Of a stretch of DNA of 64,000 nucleotides, positions 40,601 to 54,792 are shown piece after piece; within the stretch, counting starts at the first letter, position 1; each line of letters opens with the position of its first letter. Source of the DNA: Apostichopus japonicus (Eukaryota > Echinodermata > Holothuroidea > Aspidochirotida > Stichopodidae); contig NC_092575.1 in NCBI RefSeq assembly GCF_037975245.1, positions 8,774,001 to 8,838,000 on the forward strand, read 5' to 3'. The position numbers and the translations under genes were made by a program. The notes below the pieces were generated by a model that was not told the origin of the DNA, made no database searches, and was given only the letters and a program-made list of their open reading frames with translations.

Positions 40601-42357
40601 TGTGGGTTGCCGATAAATCGAATGTGCGGTACCGATAAATCGAATGTGCAGTACCGATTAATCGAATGTGCGGTACCTATTAATCGATTGTGCGGTGCCG
40701 ATCAATCGAATGTACGGTTCCAATAAACCGAATGTGCGTTACATTTAAATAGAATGTGCGGTACCGAAAAATCGAATGTGCGGTACCGATTAATCGAATG
40801 TGCCGTACCGATCAATCGAATGTGCGTTATTTATTAATGGATTGTGCTGTACCGATCAATCGATTGTGCGCTAACGATCTATCGAATGTGTGGTACCTAT
40901 TAATCGAATTTGCGATACCGATAAATCGAATGGCAGTATCGATCAATCGAATGTGCGGTACCGATAAATCGAATGTGCGGTACCGATCAATCGAATGTGT
41001 GGTACCGATAAATCGAATGTGCGTTGCCGATCAATGGAATGTCCGAATGATCAATCGAATGTGCGGTACCGATCAATCGAATGTGCGTTACCGATCAATC
41101 GAATTTGCGTTACCGATTAATCGAAAGTGCGGTACCGATCAATCGAATGTGCGATACCGATCAAGCGAATGTGCGTTGCCGGTCAATAGAATGAGCGTTG
41201 CCGATCAATCGAATGTGCAGTACCGATAAATGGAATGTGCGGTACCGATAAATTGAATGTACGTTGCCGATAAATCGAATGTGCGGTACCGATAAATCGA
41301 ATGTGCGTTACCAATTTTTCGATTGTTCTGTACCGATAAATCGATTGTGCGCTACCGATCAATCGAATGTGTGGTCCCTATCAATCGAATGTGCGGTACC
41401 GATTAATCGAATATGCGGCATCGATCAATCGAATGTGCGGTACCGATTAATCGAATGTACGGTACCGATCAATCGAATGTGCGGTACCGATAAGTCGAAT
41501 GTGCGTTACCGATCAATCGAATGTGCGTTACCGATCAATCCAATGTGTTGTTCCTATCAATCGAATTTGCGGTACCGATAAATCGAATGTGCAATACCGA
41601 TCAATCGAATGTGCTGTACCGATCAATCGAATGTGCGGTACCGATAAATCGAATGTGCATTGCCGATAAATAGAATGTTCGTTACCGATCAATCGAATGT
41701 GCGGTACCGATTAATCGAATGCGCGGTACCGATCAATCGTATGTACGGTTCCAATAAATCGAATGTGCGGTACATTTAAATAGAATTTGCGGTACCGAAA
41801 AATCGAATGTGCGGTACCGATAAATGGAATGTGCCGTACCGATCAATCGAATGTGCGGTACCGATAAATCGAATATGCGTTGCCGATAAATCGATAGTGC
41901 GGTACCGATCAATCGAATGTGCGGTACCGATCAAGCGAATGTGCGTTGCCGGTCAATAGAATGTGCGTTGAAGATCAATCGAATGTGCGATACTGATAAA
42001 TCAAATGTGCGGTACCGATCAATCGAATGTACGGTACCGAACAATCGAATGTGCGGTTCCAATAAAGCGAATGTGCTATACGGATCAATCGAATGTACGT
42101 TGCCGATAAATCGAATGTGCGGTACCGATCAATCGAATGTGCGTTACCAATTCTTCGATTGTTCTGTACCGAAAAATCGATTGTGCGCTACCGATCAGTC
42201 GAATGTGTGGTACCTATCAATCGAATGTGCGGTACCGAAAAATCGATTGTGCGCTACCGATCAGTCGAATATGCGGTACCGATCAATCGAATGTGCGGTA
42301 CCGATTCATCGATTGTGCTGTACCGATAAATCGATTGTTCGGTACTAATAATTCGAA
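37625..42357 (+). repeat. 4,733-bp HOR, copy 1
   Basis: It aligns with 42358-47090 at offset 4,733 throughout. It contains, in order, a P-like part, the 38-kb block, a T-tail, and the E block of family B (from 40216). Copies differ by single bases, for example GATACAG versus GGTACAG near 38620. Confidence 0.85.
38905..39080 (+). repeat. Two tandem 88-bp tetramers
   Basis: Copies at 38905-38992 and 38993-39080 each hold four monomers: GATAATTCG, GAAAAATCG, GATCACTCT and GATCAATCG types. Family A carries the related set only once at each site (for example 27555-27640). Confidence 0.8.
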
Positions 42358-45300
42358 TGTGCGATACCGATCAATCGAATGTGCGGTAACGATAAATCGA
42401 ATGTGCGGTACCGATCAATCGAATGTGCCGTACCGATAAATCGAATGTGCGATACCGATAAATCGAATGTGCGGTAAATTTAAATAGAATGTGCGATACC
42501 GATCAATCGAATGTGCGGTATCGATCAATTGAATATGCGGTACCGATAAATTAAATGTGCGGTACCGATAAATCGAATGTGCGTTACCGATCAATCGAAT
42601 GTGCATTGATCAATCGAATGTGCGGTACCGATTAATCGAATGTGCGGTACCGAAAATCAATTGTGCGGTATCGATAAATCGAATGTGCGTTATCGATAAA
42701 TCGAATGTGCAGTAAATTTAAATAGAATGTGCGGTACCGATAAATGGAATGTGCGGTACCGATAAATCATATATGCAGTACCGATTTATTGAATGTGCGG
42801 TATCGATCAATCGAATGTGCGTTGCCGATAAATAGAATATGCGGTACCGATCAATCGAATGTGCGGTACCGATCAAGCGAATATGCGGTACCGATCAATC
42901 GAATGTGCGGTACCGATTCATCGATTGTGCTGTACCGATAAATCGATTGTTCGGTACTAATAATTCGAATGTGCGATACCGATCAATCGAATGTGCGTTG
43001 CCGATAAATCGAACATGCGGTTCCGATCAATCGAATGTGCGTTACAAATTAATGGATTGTGCTGTAATGATCAATCGATTGTGCGGTACCAATCAATCGA
43101 ATGTGTGGTACATATCAATCGAATGTGCGGTACCGATAAATCAATCGTGCGGTATCGATCAATCGAATGTGCGGTACCGATAAATCGAATGTGCGGTACC
43201 GATCAATCGAATGTGCCGTACCGATAAATCAAATGTGCGTTGCCGATTAATCGAATGTGCGGTACCGATAAATCATATATGCGGTACCGATTTATTGAAT
43301 GTGCGGTATCGACCAATCGAATGTGCGTTGCCGATAAATAAAATATGCGGTACAGATCAATCGAATGTGCGTTACCAATTAATGGATTGTGCGGTACCGA
43401 TAATCGAATGTGCGATACCGATAAATCGAATGTGCGGTACCGATCAATCGAAAGTGCGGTTCCAATAAATCGAATGTGCGGTACATTTAAATAGAATGTG
43501 CGGTACCGATCAATCGAATGTGCGGTGAGGATCAATCGAATGTGCGGTACGGATAAATCGAATGTGCGTAACCGATAAATCAAATACGCGGTACCGATTT
43601 ATTGAATGTGCGATATCGATCAATCGAATATGCCGTACCGATAATTCGAATGTGCGTTGCCGAAAAATCGAATGTGCGTTACCGATCACTCTAATGTGCG
43701 TTTCCGATCAATCGAATGTGCGGTACCGATAATTCGAATGTGCGTTGCCGAAAAATCGAATGTGCGTTACCGATCACTCTAATGTGCGTTTCCGATCAAT
43801 CGAATGTGCGGTACCGATCAATCGAATGTACGTTACCGATCAATCGAATGTGCGATTGATGAATCGAATGTGCGGTACCGATAAATCGAATGTGCGGTAC
43901 CGATCAATCGAATGTGCCGTTCCGATTAATCGAATGTGCGGTACCGATCAATCGAATGTGCGGTACATTAAAATAGAATGTGCGTTACCGATCAATCGAA
44001 TGTGCATTCATCAATCGAATGTGCGGTACCGATTAATCGAATGTGCGGTACCGAAAATCAATTGTGCGGTATCGATCAATCGAATGTGCGGTACCGATCA
44101 ATCGCATGTGCCGTACCGATAAATCGAATGTGCGTTACCGATAAATCGAATGTGCGTTACCAATCAATCGAATGTGCATTGATCAATCGAGTGTGCGGTA
44201 CCGATTAATCGAATATGCGGTACCGATATATCGAATGTGCGTTACCGATCAATCGAATGTGCGATTGATCAATCGAATGTGCGGTACCGATTAATCGAAT
44301 GTGCGGTACCGATTAATCGAATGTGCGGTACCGATCAATCGAATGTGCGGTTCCAATAAATGGAATGTGCGGTACATTTACATAGAATGTGCGCTACTGA
44401 TCAATCGAATGTGCGGTACGGATATATCAAATGTGCGTTACCGATAAATCAAATACGCGGTACCGATTTATTGAATGTGCGGTATCGATCAATCGAATAT
44501 GCAGTACCGATAAATCGAATGTGCGTTACCGATCAATCTAATGTGCGTTTCCGATCAATCGAATATGCGGTACCGATCAGTCGAATATGCGGTACCGATC
44601 AATCGAATGTGCGTTACCGATCAATCCAATGTGTGGTTCCTATTAATGGAATTTGCGGTACCGATCAATCGAATGTGCAGTACCGATCAATCAAATGTGC
44701 GGTACCGATTAATGGAATGTGCGGTACCGATCAATCGAATGTACGGTTCCAATAAATCGAATGTGCGGTACATTTAAATAGAATGTGCGGTACCGAAAAA
44801 TCGAATGTGCGGTACCGATAAATCGAATGTGCCGTACCGATCAAGCGAATGTGCGGTACCGATAAATCGAATGTGCGTTGCCGATAGATCGAAAGTGCGG
44901 TACCGATCAATCGAATGTGCGGTACCGATCAATCGAATGTGCGTTACCGATTAATAGGATGTGCGGTGCCGATCAATCGAATGTGCGGTTCCAATTAATC
45001 GAATGGCCGGTACCGATTAATCGAATTTGCGGTACCGATAATTCGATTGTTCGGTAGCTATTAATCTAATATGCGGTACCGATCAATCGAATGTGCGCTA
45101 CCAATTAATGGATTTTGCTGTACCGATCAATCGAATGTGCGTTACCAATTAATGGATTGTGCTGTACCGATCAATCGATTGTGCGCTACCGATCCATCGA
45201 ATATGTGTTACCTATCAATAGAATGTGCGGTACCTATAAATGAAATGTGCGGCATCGATCAATCGAATCTGCGGTACCGATAAATCGAATGTGCGGTACC

Positions 45301-47090
45301 GATCAATCGAATGTGCGGAACCGATCAATCGAATGTGGGTTGCCGATAAATCGAATGTGCGGTACCGATAAATCGAATGTGCAGTACCGATTAATCGAAT
45401 GTGCGGTACCTATTAATCGATTGTGCGGTGCCGATCAATCGAATGTACGGTTCCAATAAACCGAATGTGCGTTACATTTAAATAGAATGTGCGGTACCGA
45501 AAAATCGAATGTGCGGTACCGATTAATCGAATGTGCCGTACCGATCAATCGAATGTGCGTTATTTATTAATGGATTGTGCTGTACCGATCAATCGATTGT
45601 GCGCTAACGATCTATCGAATGTGTGGTACCTATTAATCGAATTTGCGATACCGATAAATCGAATGGCAGTATCGATCAATCGAATGTGCGGTACCGATAA
45701 ATCGAATGTGCGGTACCGATCAATCGAATGTGTGGTACCGATAAATCGAATGTGCGTTGCCGATCAATGGAATGTCCGAATGATCAATCGAATGTGCGGT
45801 ACCGATCAATCGAATGTGCGTTACCGATCAATCGAATTTGCGTTACCGATTAATCGAAAGTGCGGTACCGATCAATCGAATGTGCGATACCGATCAAGCG
45901 AATGTGCGTTGCCGGTCAATAGAATGAGCGTTGCCGATCAATCGAATGTGCAGTACCGATAAATGGAATGTGCGGTACCGATAAATTGAATGTACGTTGC
46001 CGATAAATCGAATGTGCGGTACCGATAAATCGAATGTGCGTTACCAATTTTTCGATTGTTCTGTACCGATAAATCGATTGTGCGCTACCGATCAATCGAA
46101 TGTGTGGTCCCTATCAATCGAATGTGCGGTACCGATTAATCGAATATGCGGCATCGATCAATCGAATGTGCGGTACCGATTAATCGAATGTACGGTACCG
46201 ATCAATCGAATGTGCGGTACCGATAAGTCGAATGTGCGTTACCGATCAATCGAATGTGCGTTACCGATCAATCCAATGTGTTGTTCCTATTAATCGAATT
46301 TGCGGTACCGATAAATCGAATGTGCAATACCGATCAATCGAATGTGCTGTACCGATCAATCGAATGTGCGGTACCGATAAATCGAATGTGCATTGCCGAT
46401 AAATAGAATGTTCGTTACCGATCAATCGAATGTGCGGTACCGATTAATCGAATGCGCGGTACCGATCAATCGTATGTACGGTTCCAATAAATCGAATGTG
46501 CGGTACATTTAAATAGAATTTGCGGTACCGAAAAATCGAATGTGCGGTACCGATAAATGGAATGTGCCGTACCGATCAATCGAATCTGCGGTACCGATAA
46601 ATCGAATATGCGTTGCCGATAAATCGATAGTGCGGTACCGATCAATCGAATGTGCGGTACCGATCAAGCGAATGTGCGTTGCCGGTCAATAGAATGTGCG
46701 TTGAAGATCAATCGAATGTGCGGTACTGATAAATCAAATGTGCGGTACCGATCAATCGAATGTACGGTACCGAACAATCGAATGTGCGGTTCCAATAAAG
46801 CGAATGTGCTATACGGATAAATCGAATGTACGTTGCCGATAAATCGAATGTGCGGTACCGATCAATCGAATGTGCGTTACCAATTCTTCGATTGTTCTGT
46901 ACCGAAAAATCGATTGTGCGCTACCGATCAGTCGAATGTGTGGTACCTATCAATCGAATGTGCGGTACCGAAAAATCGATTGTGCGCTACCGATCAGTCG
47001 AATATGCGGTACCGATCAATCGAATGTGCGGTACCGATTCATCGATTGTGCTGTACCGATAAATCGATTGTTCGGTACTAATAATTCGAA
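42358..47090 (+). repeat. 4,733-bp HOR, copy 2
   Basis: Second full copy. Its end differs in register: after the marker GGTACTAATAATTCG (about 47073) the next copy resumes 612 bp into the unit, so the third copy lacks its first part. Confidence 0.85.
43638..43813 (+). repeat. Two tandem 88-bp tetramers, second site
   Basis: Counterpart of 38905-39080 at offset 4,733, copied as part of the large unit. Confidence 0.8.
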
Positions 47091-47758
47091 TGTGCGATAC
47101 CGATCAATCGAATGTGCGTTGCCGATAAATCGAACATGCGGTTCCGATCAATCGAATGTGCGTTACAAATTAATGGATTGTGCTGTAATTATCAATCGAT
47201 TGTGCGGTACCAATCAATCGAATGTGTGGTACATATCAATCGAATGTGCGGTACCGATAAATCAATCGTGCGGTATCGATCAATCGAATGTGCGGTACCG
47301 ATAAATCGAATGTGCGGTACCGATCAATCGAATGTGCCGTACCGATAAATCAAATGTGCGTTGCCGATTAATCGAATGTGCGGTACCGATAAATCATATA
47401 TGCGGTACCGATTTATTGAATGTGCGGTATCGACCAATCGAATGTGCGTTGCCGATAAATAAAATATGCGGTACAGATCAATCGAATGTGCGTTACCAAT
47501 TAATGGATTGTGCGGTACCGATAATCGAATGTGCGATACCGATAAATCGAATGTGCGGTACCGATCAATCGAAAGTGCGGTTCCAATAAATCGAATGTGC
47601 GGTACATTTAAATAGAATGTGCGGTACCGATCAATCGAATGTGCGGTGAGGATCAATCGAATGTGCGGTACGGATAAATCGAATGTGCGTAACCGATAAA
47701 TCAAATACGCGGTACCGATTTATTGAATGTGCGATATCGATCAATCGAATATGCCGTA

Positions 47759-47934
47759 CCGATAATTCGAATGTGCGTTGCCGAAAAATCGAATGTGCGT
47801 TACCGATCACTCTAATGTGCGTTTCCGATCAATCGAATGTGCGGTACCGATAATTCGAATGTGCGTTGCCGAAAAATCGAATGTGCGTTACCGATCACTC
47901 TAATGTGCGTTTCCGATCAATCGAATGTGCGGTA
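47759..47934 (+). repeat. Two tandem 88-bp tetramers, third site
   Basis: Counterpart of 43638-43813 at offset 4,121, in the rearranged third copy of the 4,733-bp unit. Confidence 0.8.
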
Positions 47935-48695
47935 CCGATCAATCGAATGTACGTTACCGATCAATCGAATGTGCGATTGATGAATCGAATGTGCGGTACC
48001 GATAAATCGAATGTGCGGTACCGATCAATCGAATGTGCCGTTCCGATTAATCGAATGTGCGGTACCGATCAATCGAATGTGCGGTACATTAAAATAGAAT
48101 GTGCGTTACCGATCAATCGAATGTGCATTGATCAATCGAATGTGCGGTACCGATTAATCGAATGTGCGGTACCGAAAATCAATTGTGCGGTATCGATCAA
48201 TCGAATGTGCGGTACCGATCAATCGCATGTGCCGTACCGATAAATCGAATGTGCGTTACCGATAAATCGAATGTGCGTTACCAATCAATCGAATGTGCAT
48301 TGATCAATCGAGTGTGCGGTACCGATTAATCGAATATGCGGTACCGATATATCGAATGTGCGTTACCGATCAATCGAATGTGCGATTGATCAATCGAATG
48401 TGCGGTACCGATTAATCGAATGTGCGGTACCGATTAATCGAATGTGCGGTACCGATCAATCGAATGTGCGGTTCCAATAAATCGAATGTGCGGTACATTT
48501 ACATAGAATGTGCGCTACTGATCAATCGAATGTGCGGTACGGATATATCAAATGTGCGTTACCGATAAATCAAATACGCGGTACCGATTTATTGAATGTG
48601 CGGTATCGATCAATCGAATATGCAGTACCGATAAATCGAATGTGCGTTACCGATCAATCTAATGTGCGTTTCCGATCAATCGAATATGCGGTACC

Positions 48696-48915
48696 GATCA
48701 GTCGAATATGCGGTACCGATCAATTGAATGTGCGGTACCGATTAATAGAATTTGCAGTACCGATAAATCGATTGTTCGGTACCTATTAATCGAATTTGCG
48801 GTACCGATCAGTCGAATATGCGGTACCGATCAATTGAATGTGCGGTACCGATTAATAGAAATTGCAGTACCGATAAATCGATTGTTCGGTACCTATTAAT
48901 CGAATTTGCGGTACC
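48696..48915 (+). repeat. Two tandem 110-bp pentamers
   Basis: Copies at 48696-48805 and 48806-48915 each hold five full monomers: GATCAGTCG, GATCAATTG, GATTAATAG, GATAAATCG with TTGTTC, and CTATTAATC types. One base differs (AATTTGC versus AAATTGC near 48860). The same set is single at 34989-35098. Confidence 0.85.
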
Positions 48916-49310
48916 GATAAATCGAATGTGCAGTACCGATCAATCGAATGTGCGGTACCGATCAATCGAATGTGCGGTACCGATAAATCGAATGTGCCCC
49001 CCGATCAATCGAATGTGCGGTACCTATTAATCGAATATGCGCTACCGATCAATCGAATGTGCGTTACTGATCAATCCAATGTGTGGTTCCTATTAATGGA
49101 ATTTGCGGTACCGATCAATCGAATGTGCAGTACCGATCAATCAAATGTGCGGTACCGATTAATGGAATGTGCGGTACCGATCAATCGAATGTACGGTTCC
49201 AATAAATCGAATGTGCGGTACATTTAAATAGAATGTGCGGTACCGAAAAATCGAATGTGCGGTACCGATAAATCGAATGTGCCGTACCGATCAAGCGAAT
49301 GTGCGGTACC

Positions 49311-52300
49311 GATTAATCGAATTTGCGGTACCGATAATTCGATTGTTCGGTAGCTATTAATCTAATATGCGGTACCGATCAATCGAATGTGCGCTACCAA
49401 TTAATCGATTTTGCTGTACCGATCAATCGAATGTGCGTTACCAATTAATGGATTGTGCTGTACCGATCAATCGATTGTGCGCTACCGATCCATCGAATAT
49501 GTGTTACCTATCAATCGAATGTGCGGTACCTATAAATGAAATGTGCGGCATCGATCAATCGAATCTGCGGTACCGATAAATCGAATGTGCGGTACCGATC
49601 AATCGAATGTGCGGAACCGATCAATCGAATGTGGGTTGCCGATAAATCGAATGTGCGGTACCGATAAATCGAATGTGCAGTACCGATTAATCGAATGTGC
49701 GGTACCTATTAATCGATTGTGCGGTGCCGATCAATCGAATGTACGGTTCCAATAAACCGAATGTGCGTTACATTTAAATAGAATGTGCGGTACCGAAAAA
49801 TCGAATGTGCGGTACCGATTAATCGAATGTGCCGTACCGATCAATCGAATGTGCGTTATTTATTAATGGATTGTGCTGTACCGATCAATCGATTGTGCGC
49901 TAACGATCTATCGAATGTGTGGTACCTATTAATCGAATTTGCGATACCGATAAATCGAATGGCAGTATCGATCAATCGAATGTGCGGTACCGATAAATCG
50001 AATGTGCGGTACCGATCAATCGAATGTGTGGTACCGATAAATCGAATGTGCGTTGCCGATCAATGGAATGTCCGAATGATCAATCGAATGTGCGGTACCG
50101 ATCAATCGAATGTGCGTTACCGATCAATCGAATTTGCGTTACCGATTAATCGAAAGTGCGGTACCGATCAATCGAATGTGCGATACCGATCAAGCGAATG
50201 TGCGTTGCCGGTCAATAGAATGAGCGTTGCCGATCAATCGAATGTGCAGTACCGATAAATGGAATGTGCGGTACCGATAAATTGAATGTACGTTGCCGAT
50301 AAATCGAATGTGCGGTACCGATAAATCGAATGTGCGTTACCAATTTTTCGATTGTTCTGTACCGATAAATCGATTGTGCGCTACCGATCAATCGAATGTG
50401 TGGTCCCAATCAATCGAATGTGCGGTACCGATTAATCGAATATGCGGCATCGATCAATCGAATGTGCGGTACCGATTAATCGAATGTACGGTACCGATCA
50501 ATCGAATGTGCGGTACCAATAAGTCGAATGTGCGTTACCGATCAATCGAATGTGCGTTACCGATCAATCCAATGTGTTGTTCCTATTAATCGAATTTGCG
50601 GTACCGATAAATCGAATGTGCAATACCGATCAATCGAATGTGCTGTACCGATCAATCGAATGTGCGGTACCGATAAATCGAATGTGCATTGCCGATAAAT
50701 AGAATGTTCGTTACCGATCAATCGAATGTGCGGTACCGATTAATCGAATGCGCGGTACCGATCAATCGTATGTACGGTTCCAATAAATCGAATGTGCGGT
50801 ACATTTAAATAGAATTTGCGGTACCGAAAAATCGAATGTGCGGTACCGATAAATGGAATGTGCCGTACCGATCAATCGAATGTGCGGTACCGATAAATCG
50901 AATATGCGTTGCCGATAAATCGATAGTGCGGTACCGATCAATCGAATGTGCGGTACCGATCAAGCGAATGTGCGTTGCCGGTCAATAGAATGTGCGTTGA
51001 AGATCAATCGAATGTGCGGTACTGATAAATCAAATGTGCGGTACCGATCAATCGAATGTACGGTACCGAACAATCGAATGTGCGGTTCCAATAAAGCGAA
51101 TGTGCTATACGGATAAATCGAATGTACGTTGCCGATAAATCGAATGTGCGGTACCGATCAATCGAATGTGCGTTACCAATTCTTCGATTGTTCTGTACCG
51201 AAAAATCGATTGTGCGCTACCGATCAGTCGAATGTGTGGTACCTATCAATCGAATGTGCGGTACCGATAAATCGAATGTGCGGCATCGATCAATCGAATG
51301 TGCGGTACCGATCAATCGAATGTGCGGTACCGATCAATCGAATGTGCGGTACCGATAAATCGAATGTGCGTTGCCGATAAATCGAATGTGCGTTACCGAT
51401 CAAACGAATGTGCGGTGCCGATCAATCGAATGTGTGGTTCCGATAAATCGAATGTGCGTTACCAATTTTTCGATTGTTCTGTACCGATAAATCGATTGTG
51501 CGCTACCGATCAATCGAATGTGTGGTCCCTGTCAATCGAATGTGCGGTACCGATAAATCAAATGTGCGGCATCGATCAATCGAATGTGCGGTACCGATTA
51601 ATCGAATGTACGGTACCGATCAATCGAATGTGCGGTACCGATAAGTCGAATGTGCGTTACCGATCAATCGAATGTGCGTTACCGATCAATCCAATGTGTT
51701 GTTCCTATCAATCGAATTTGCGGTACCGATAAATCGAATGTGCAATACCGATCAATCGAATGTGCGGTACCGATCAATCGAATGTGCGGTACCGATAAAT
51801 CGAATGTGCATTGCCGATAAATAGAATGTTCGTTACCGAACAATCGAATGTGCGGTACCGATTAATCGAATGCGCGGTACCGATCAATCGTATGTACGGT
51901 TCCAATAAATCGAATGTGCGGTACATTTAAAAAGAATTTGCGGTACCGATCAATCGAATCTGCGGTACCGATAAATCGAATATGCGTTGCCGATAAATCG
52001 ATAGTGCGGTACCGATCAATCGAATGTGCGGTACCGATCAAGCGAATGTGCGTTGCCGGTCAATAGAATGTGCGTTGAAGATCAATCGAATATGCGGTAC
52101 TGATAAATCGAATGTGCTGTACCGATCAATCGAATGTACGGTACCGAACAATCGAATGTGCGTTATTTATTAATGGATTGTGTTGTACCGATCAATCGAT
52201 TGTGCGGTACCGATTAATAGGATGTGCGGTACCGATCAATCGAATGTGCGGTTCCATTAAATCGAATGTGCGATACGGATAAATCGAATGTACGTTGCCG

Positions 52301-53875
52301 ATAAATCGAATGTGCGGTACCGATCAATCGAATGTGCGTTACCAATTCTTCGATTGTTCTGTACCGATAAATCGATTGTGCGCTACCGATCAGTCGAATG
52401 TGTGGTACTTATCAATCGAATGTGCGGTACCGATAAATCGAATGTGCGGCATCGATCAATCGAATGTGCGGTACCGATAAATCGAATGTGCGGTACCGAT
52501 CAATCGAATGTGCGGTACCGATAAATCGAATGTGCGTTGCAGATAAATCGAATGTGCGTTACCGATCAAACGAATGTGTGGTACCTATTAATCGAATTTG
52601 CGATACCGATAAATCGAATGGCATTACCGATCAATCGAATATGCGGTACCGATAAATCGATTGTTAGGTACCGATCAATAGAACGTTCGTTGCCGATAAA
52701 TAGAATAAGCGGTACCGATCAATCGAATGTGCGTTACCAATTAATGGATTGTGTTGTACCGATCAATCGATTGTGCGGTACCGATCAATCGAATGTGTGG
52801 TACCTATCAATCGAATGTGCGGTACCGATAAATCAAATGTGCGGTATCGATTAATCGAATGTGCGGTACCTATAAATCAAATTTGCGATATCGATCAATC
52901 GAATGTGCGGTACCGATAAATCGAATGTGCGGTACATTTACATAGAATTTGCGTTACCGATCAATCGCATGTGCATTGATCAATCGAATGTGCGGTACCG
53001 ATTAATCGAATGTGCGGTACCGAAAATCAATTGTGCGGTATCGATCAATCGAATGTGCGGTACCGATCAATCGCATGTGCCGTACCGATAAATTGAATGT
53101 GCGTTACCGATAAATCGAATGTGCAGTAAATTTAAATAGAATATGCGGTACCCATTAATGGAATGTGCGGTACCGATAAATCATATATGCGGTACCGATT
53201 TATTGAATGTGCGGTATCGACCAATCGAATGTTCGTTGCCGATAAATAGAATATGCGGTACAGATCAAACGAATGTGCGTTACCAATTAATGGATTGTGC
53301 TTTACCGATCAATCGATCGTGCGCTACCGATCAATCGAATGTGTGGTACCTTTCAATCGAATGTGCGGTACATTAAAATAGAATGTGCGATACCGATAAA
53401 TCGAATGTGCGGTACCGATCAATCGAATGTGCGGTACCGATCAATCGAATGTGCGGTAACGATAAATCGAATGTGCGTTGCCGATAAACCGAATGTGCGG
53501 TACATTAAAATAGAATGTGCGGTACCGATAAATCGAATGTGCGTTACCGATCAATCGAATGTGCGATTGGTCAATCGAATGTGCCTTACCGATTAATCGA
53601 ATGTGCGGTACCGATATATTGAATGTGCGGTATCGATCAATCGAATATGCAGTACCGATAAATAGAATGTGCGTTACCGAAAAACCGAATGTGCGATAAA
53701 TTTAAATAGAATTTGCGATACCGATAAATCGAATGTGCGGTACCGATCAATAGAATATGCGGTACCGATAAATCGAATGTGCGTTGCCGATAAATCGAAT
53801 GTGCGTTACCGATCAATCGAATGTGCATTGATCAATCGAATGTGCGGTACCGATTAATTGAATGTGCGGTACCGA
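49311..53875 (+). repeat. Long-range duplication, right copy (pairs with 29037-33711)
   Basis: See the left copy for the alignment. This copy carries the 1.1-kb HOR pair starting at 50341 and 51463 (1,122 bp, exactly 51 monomers) and the A-like island at 52954-53875. Confidence 0.8.
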
Positions 53876-54223
53876 TATATCGAATGTGCGTTACCGATCA
53901 ATCGAATGTGCGATTGATCAATCGAATGTGCGGTACCGATCAATCGAATGTGCGGTACCGATTAATCGAATGTGCGGTACCGATCAATCGAATGTGCGGT
54001 TCCAATAAATCGAATGTGCGGTACATTTACATAGAATGTGCGCTACTGATCAATCGAATGTGCGGTACGGATATATCAAATGTGCGTTACCGATAAATCA
54101 AATACGCGGTACCGATTTATTGAATGTGCGGTATCGATCAATCGAATATGCAGTACCGATAAATCGAATGTGCGTTACCGATCAATCTAATGTGCGTTTC
54201 CGATCAATCGAATATGCGGTACC

Positions 54224-54399
54224 GATCAGTCGAATATGCGGTACCGATCAATTGAATGTGCGGTACCGATTAATAGAATTTGCAGTACCGATAAATCGAT
54301 TGTTCGGTACCTATTAATCGAATTTGCGGTACCGATCAGTCGAATATGCGGTACCGATCAATTGAATGTGCGGTACCGATTAATAGAATTTGCAGTACC
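54224..54399 (+). repeat. 110-bp pentamer plus a trimer remnant
   Basis: A full pentamer at 54224-54333 is followed by a second copy that lacks its last two monomers (44 bp), ending near 54399. Confidence 0.8.
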
Positions 54400-54792
54400 G
54401 ATAAATCGAATGTGCAGTACCGATCAATCGAATGTGCGGTACCGATCAATCGAATGTGCGGTACCGATAAATCGAATGTGCCCCCGATCAATCGAATGTG
54501 CGGTACCTATTAATCGAATATGCGCTACCGATCAATCGAATGTGCGTTACCGATCAATCCAATGTGTGGTTCCTATTAATGGAATTTGCGGTACCGATCA
54601 ATCGAATGTGCAGTACCGATCAATCGAATGTGCGGTACCGATTAATGGAATGTGCGGTACCGATCAATCGAATGTACGGTTCCAATAAATCGAATGTGCG
54701 GTACATTTAAATAGAATGTGCGGTACCGAAAAATCGAATGTGCGGTACCGATAAATCGAATGTGCCGTACCGATCAAGCGAATGTGCGGTAC

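Larger units (their letters stand above)
47091..50096 (+). repeat. 4,733-bp HOR, copy 3 (rearranged)
   Basis: It follows copy 2 at offset 4,121 until about 48700. It then gains a pentamer duplication and C6 monomer (offset 4,450), and loses 154 bp, exactly seven monomers, near 49310 (offset 4,296). Similarity to copy 2 continues to about 51264, overlapping the next HOR, so unit boundaries here are a matter of phase. Confidence 0.75.

Noticed and set aside
42141-42175. Inverted monomers, suggested by TTCGATTG strings in AATTCTTCG and AATTTTTCG monomers
   Set aside because: The flanking bases keep the normal order and register, so these are base-substituted forward monomers and not reversed ones.
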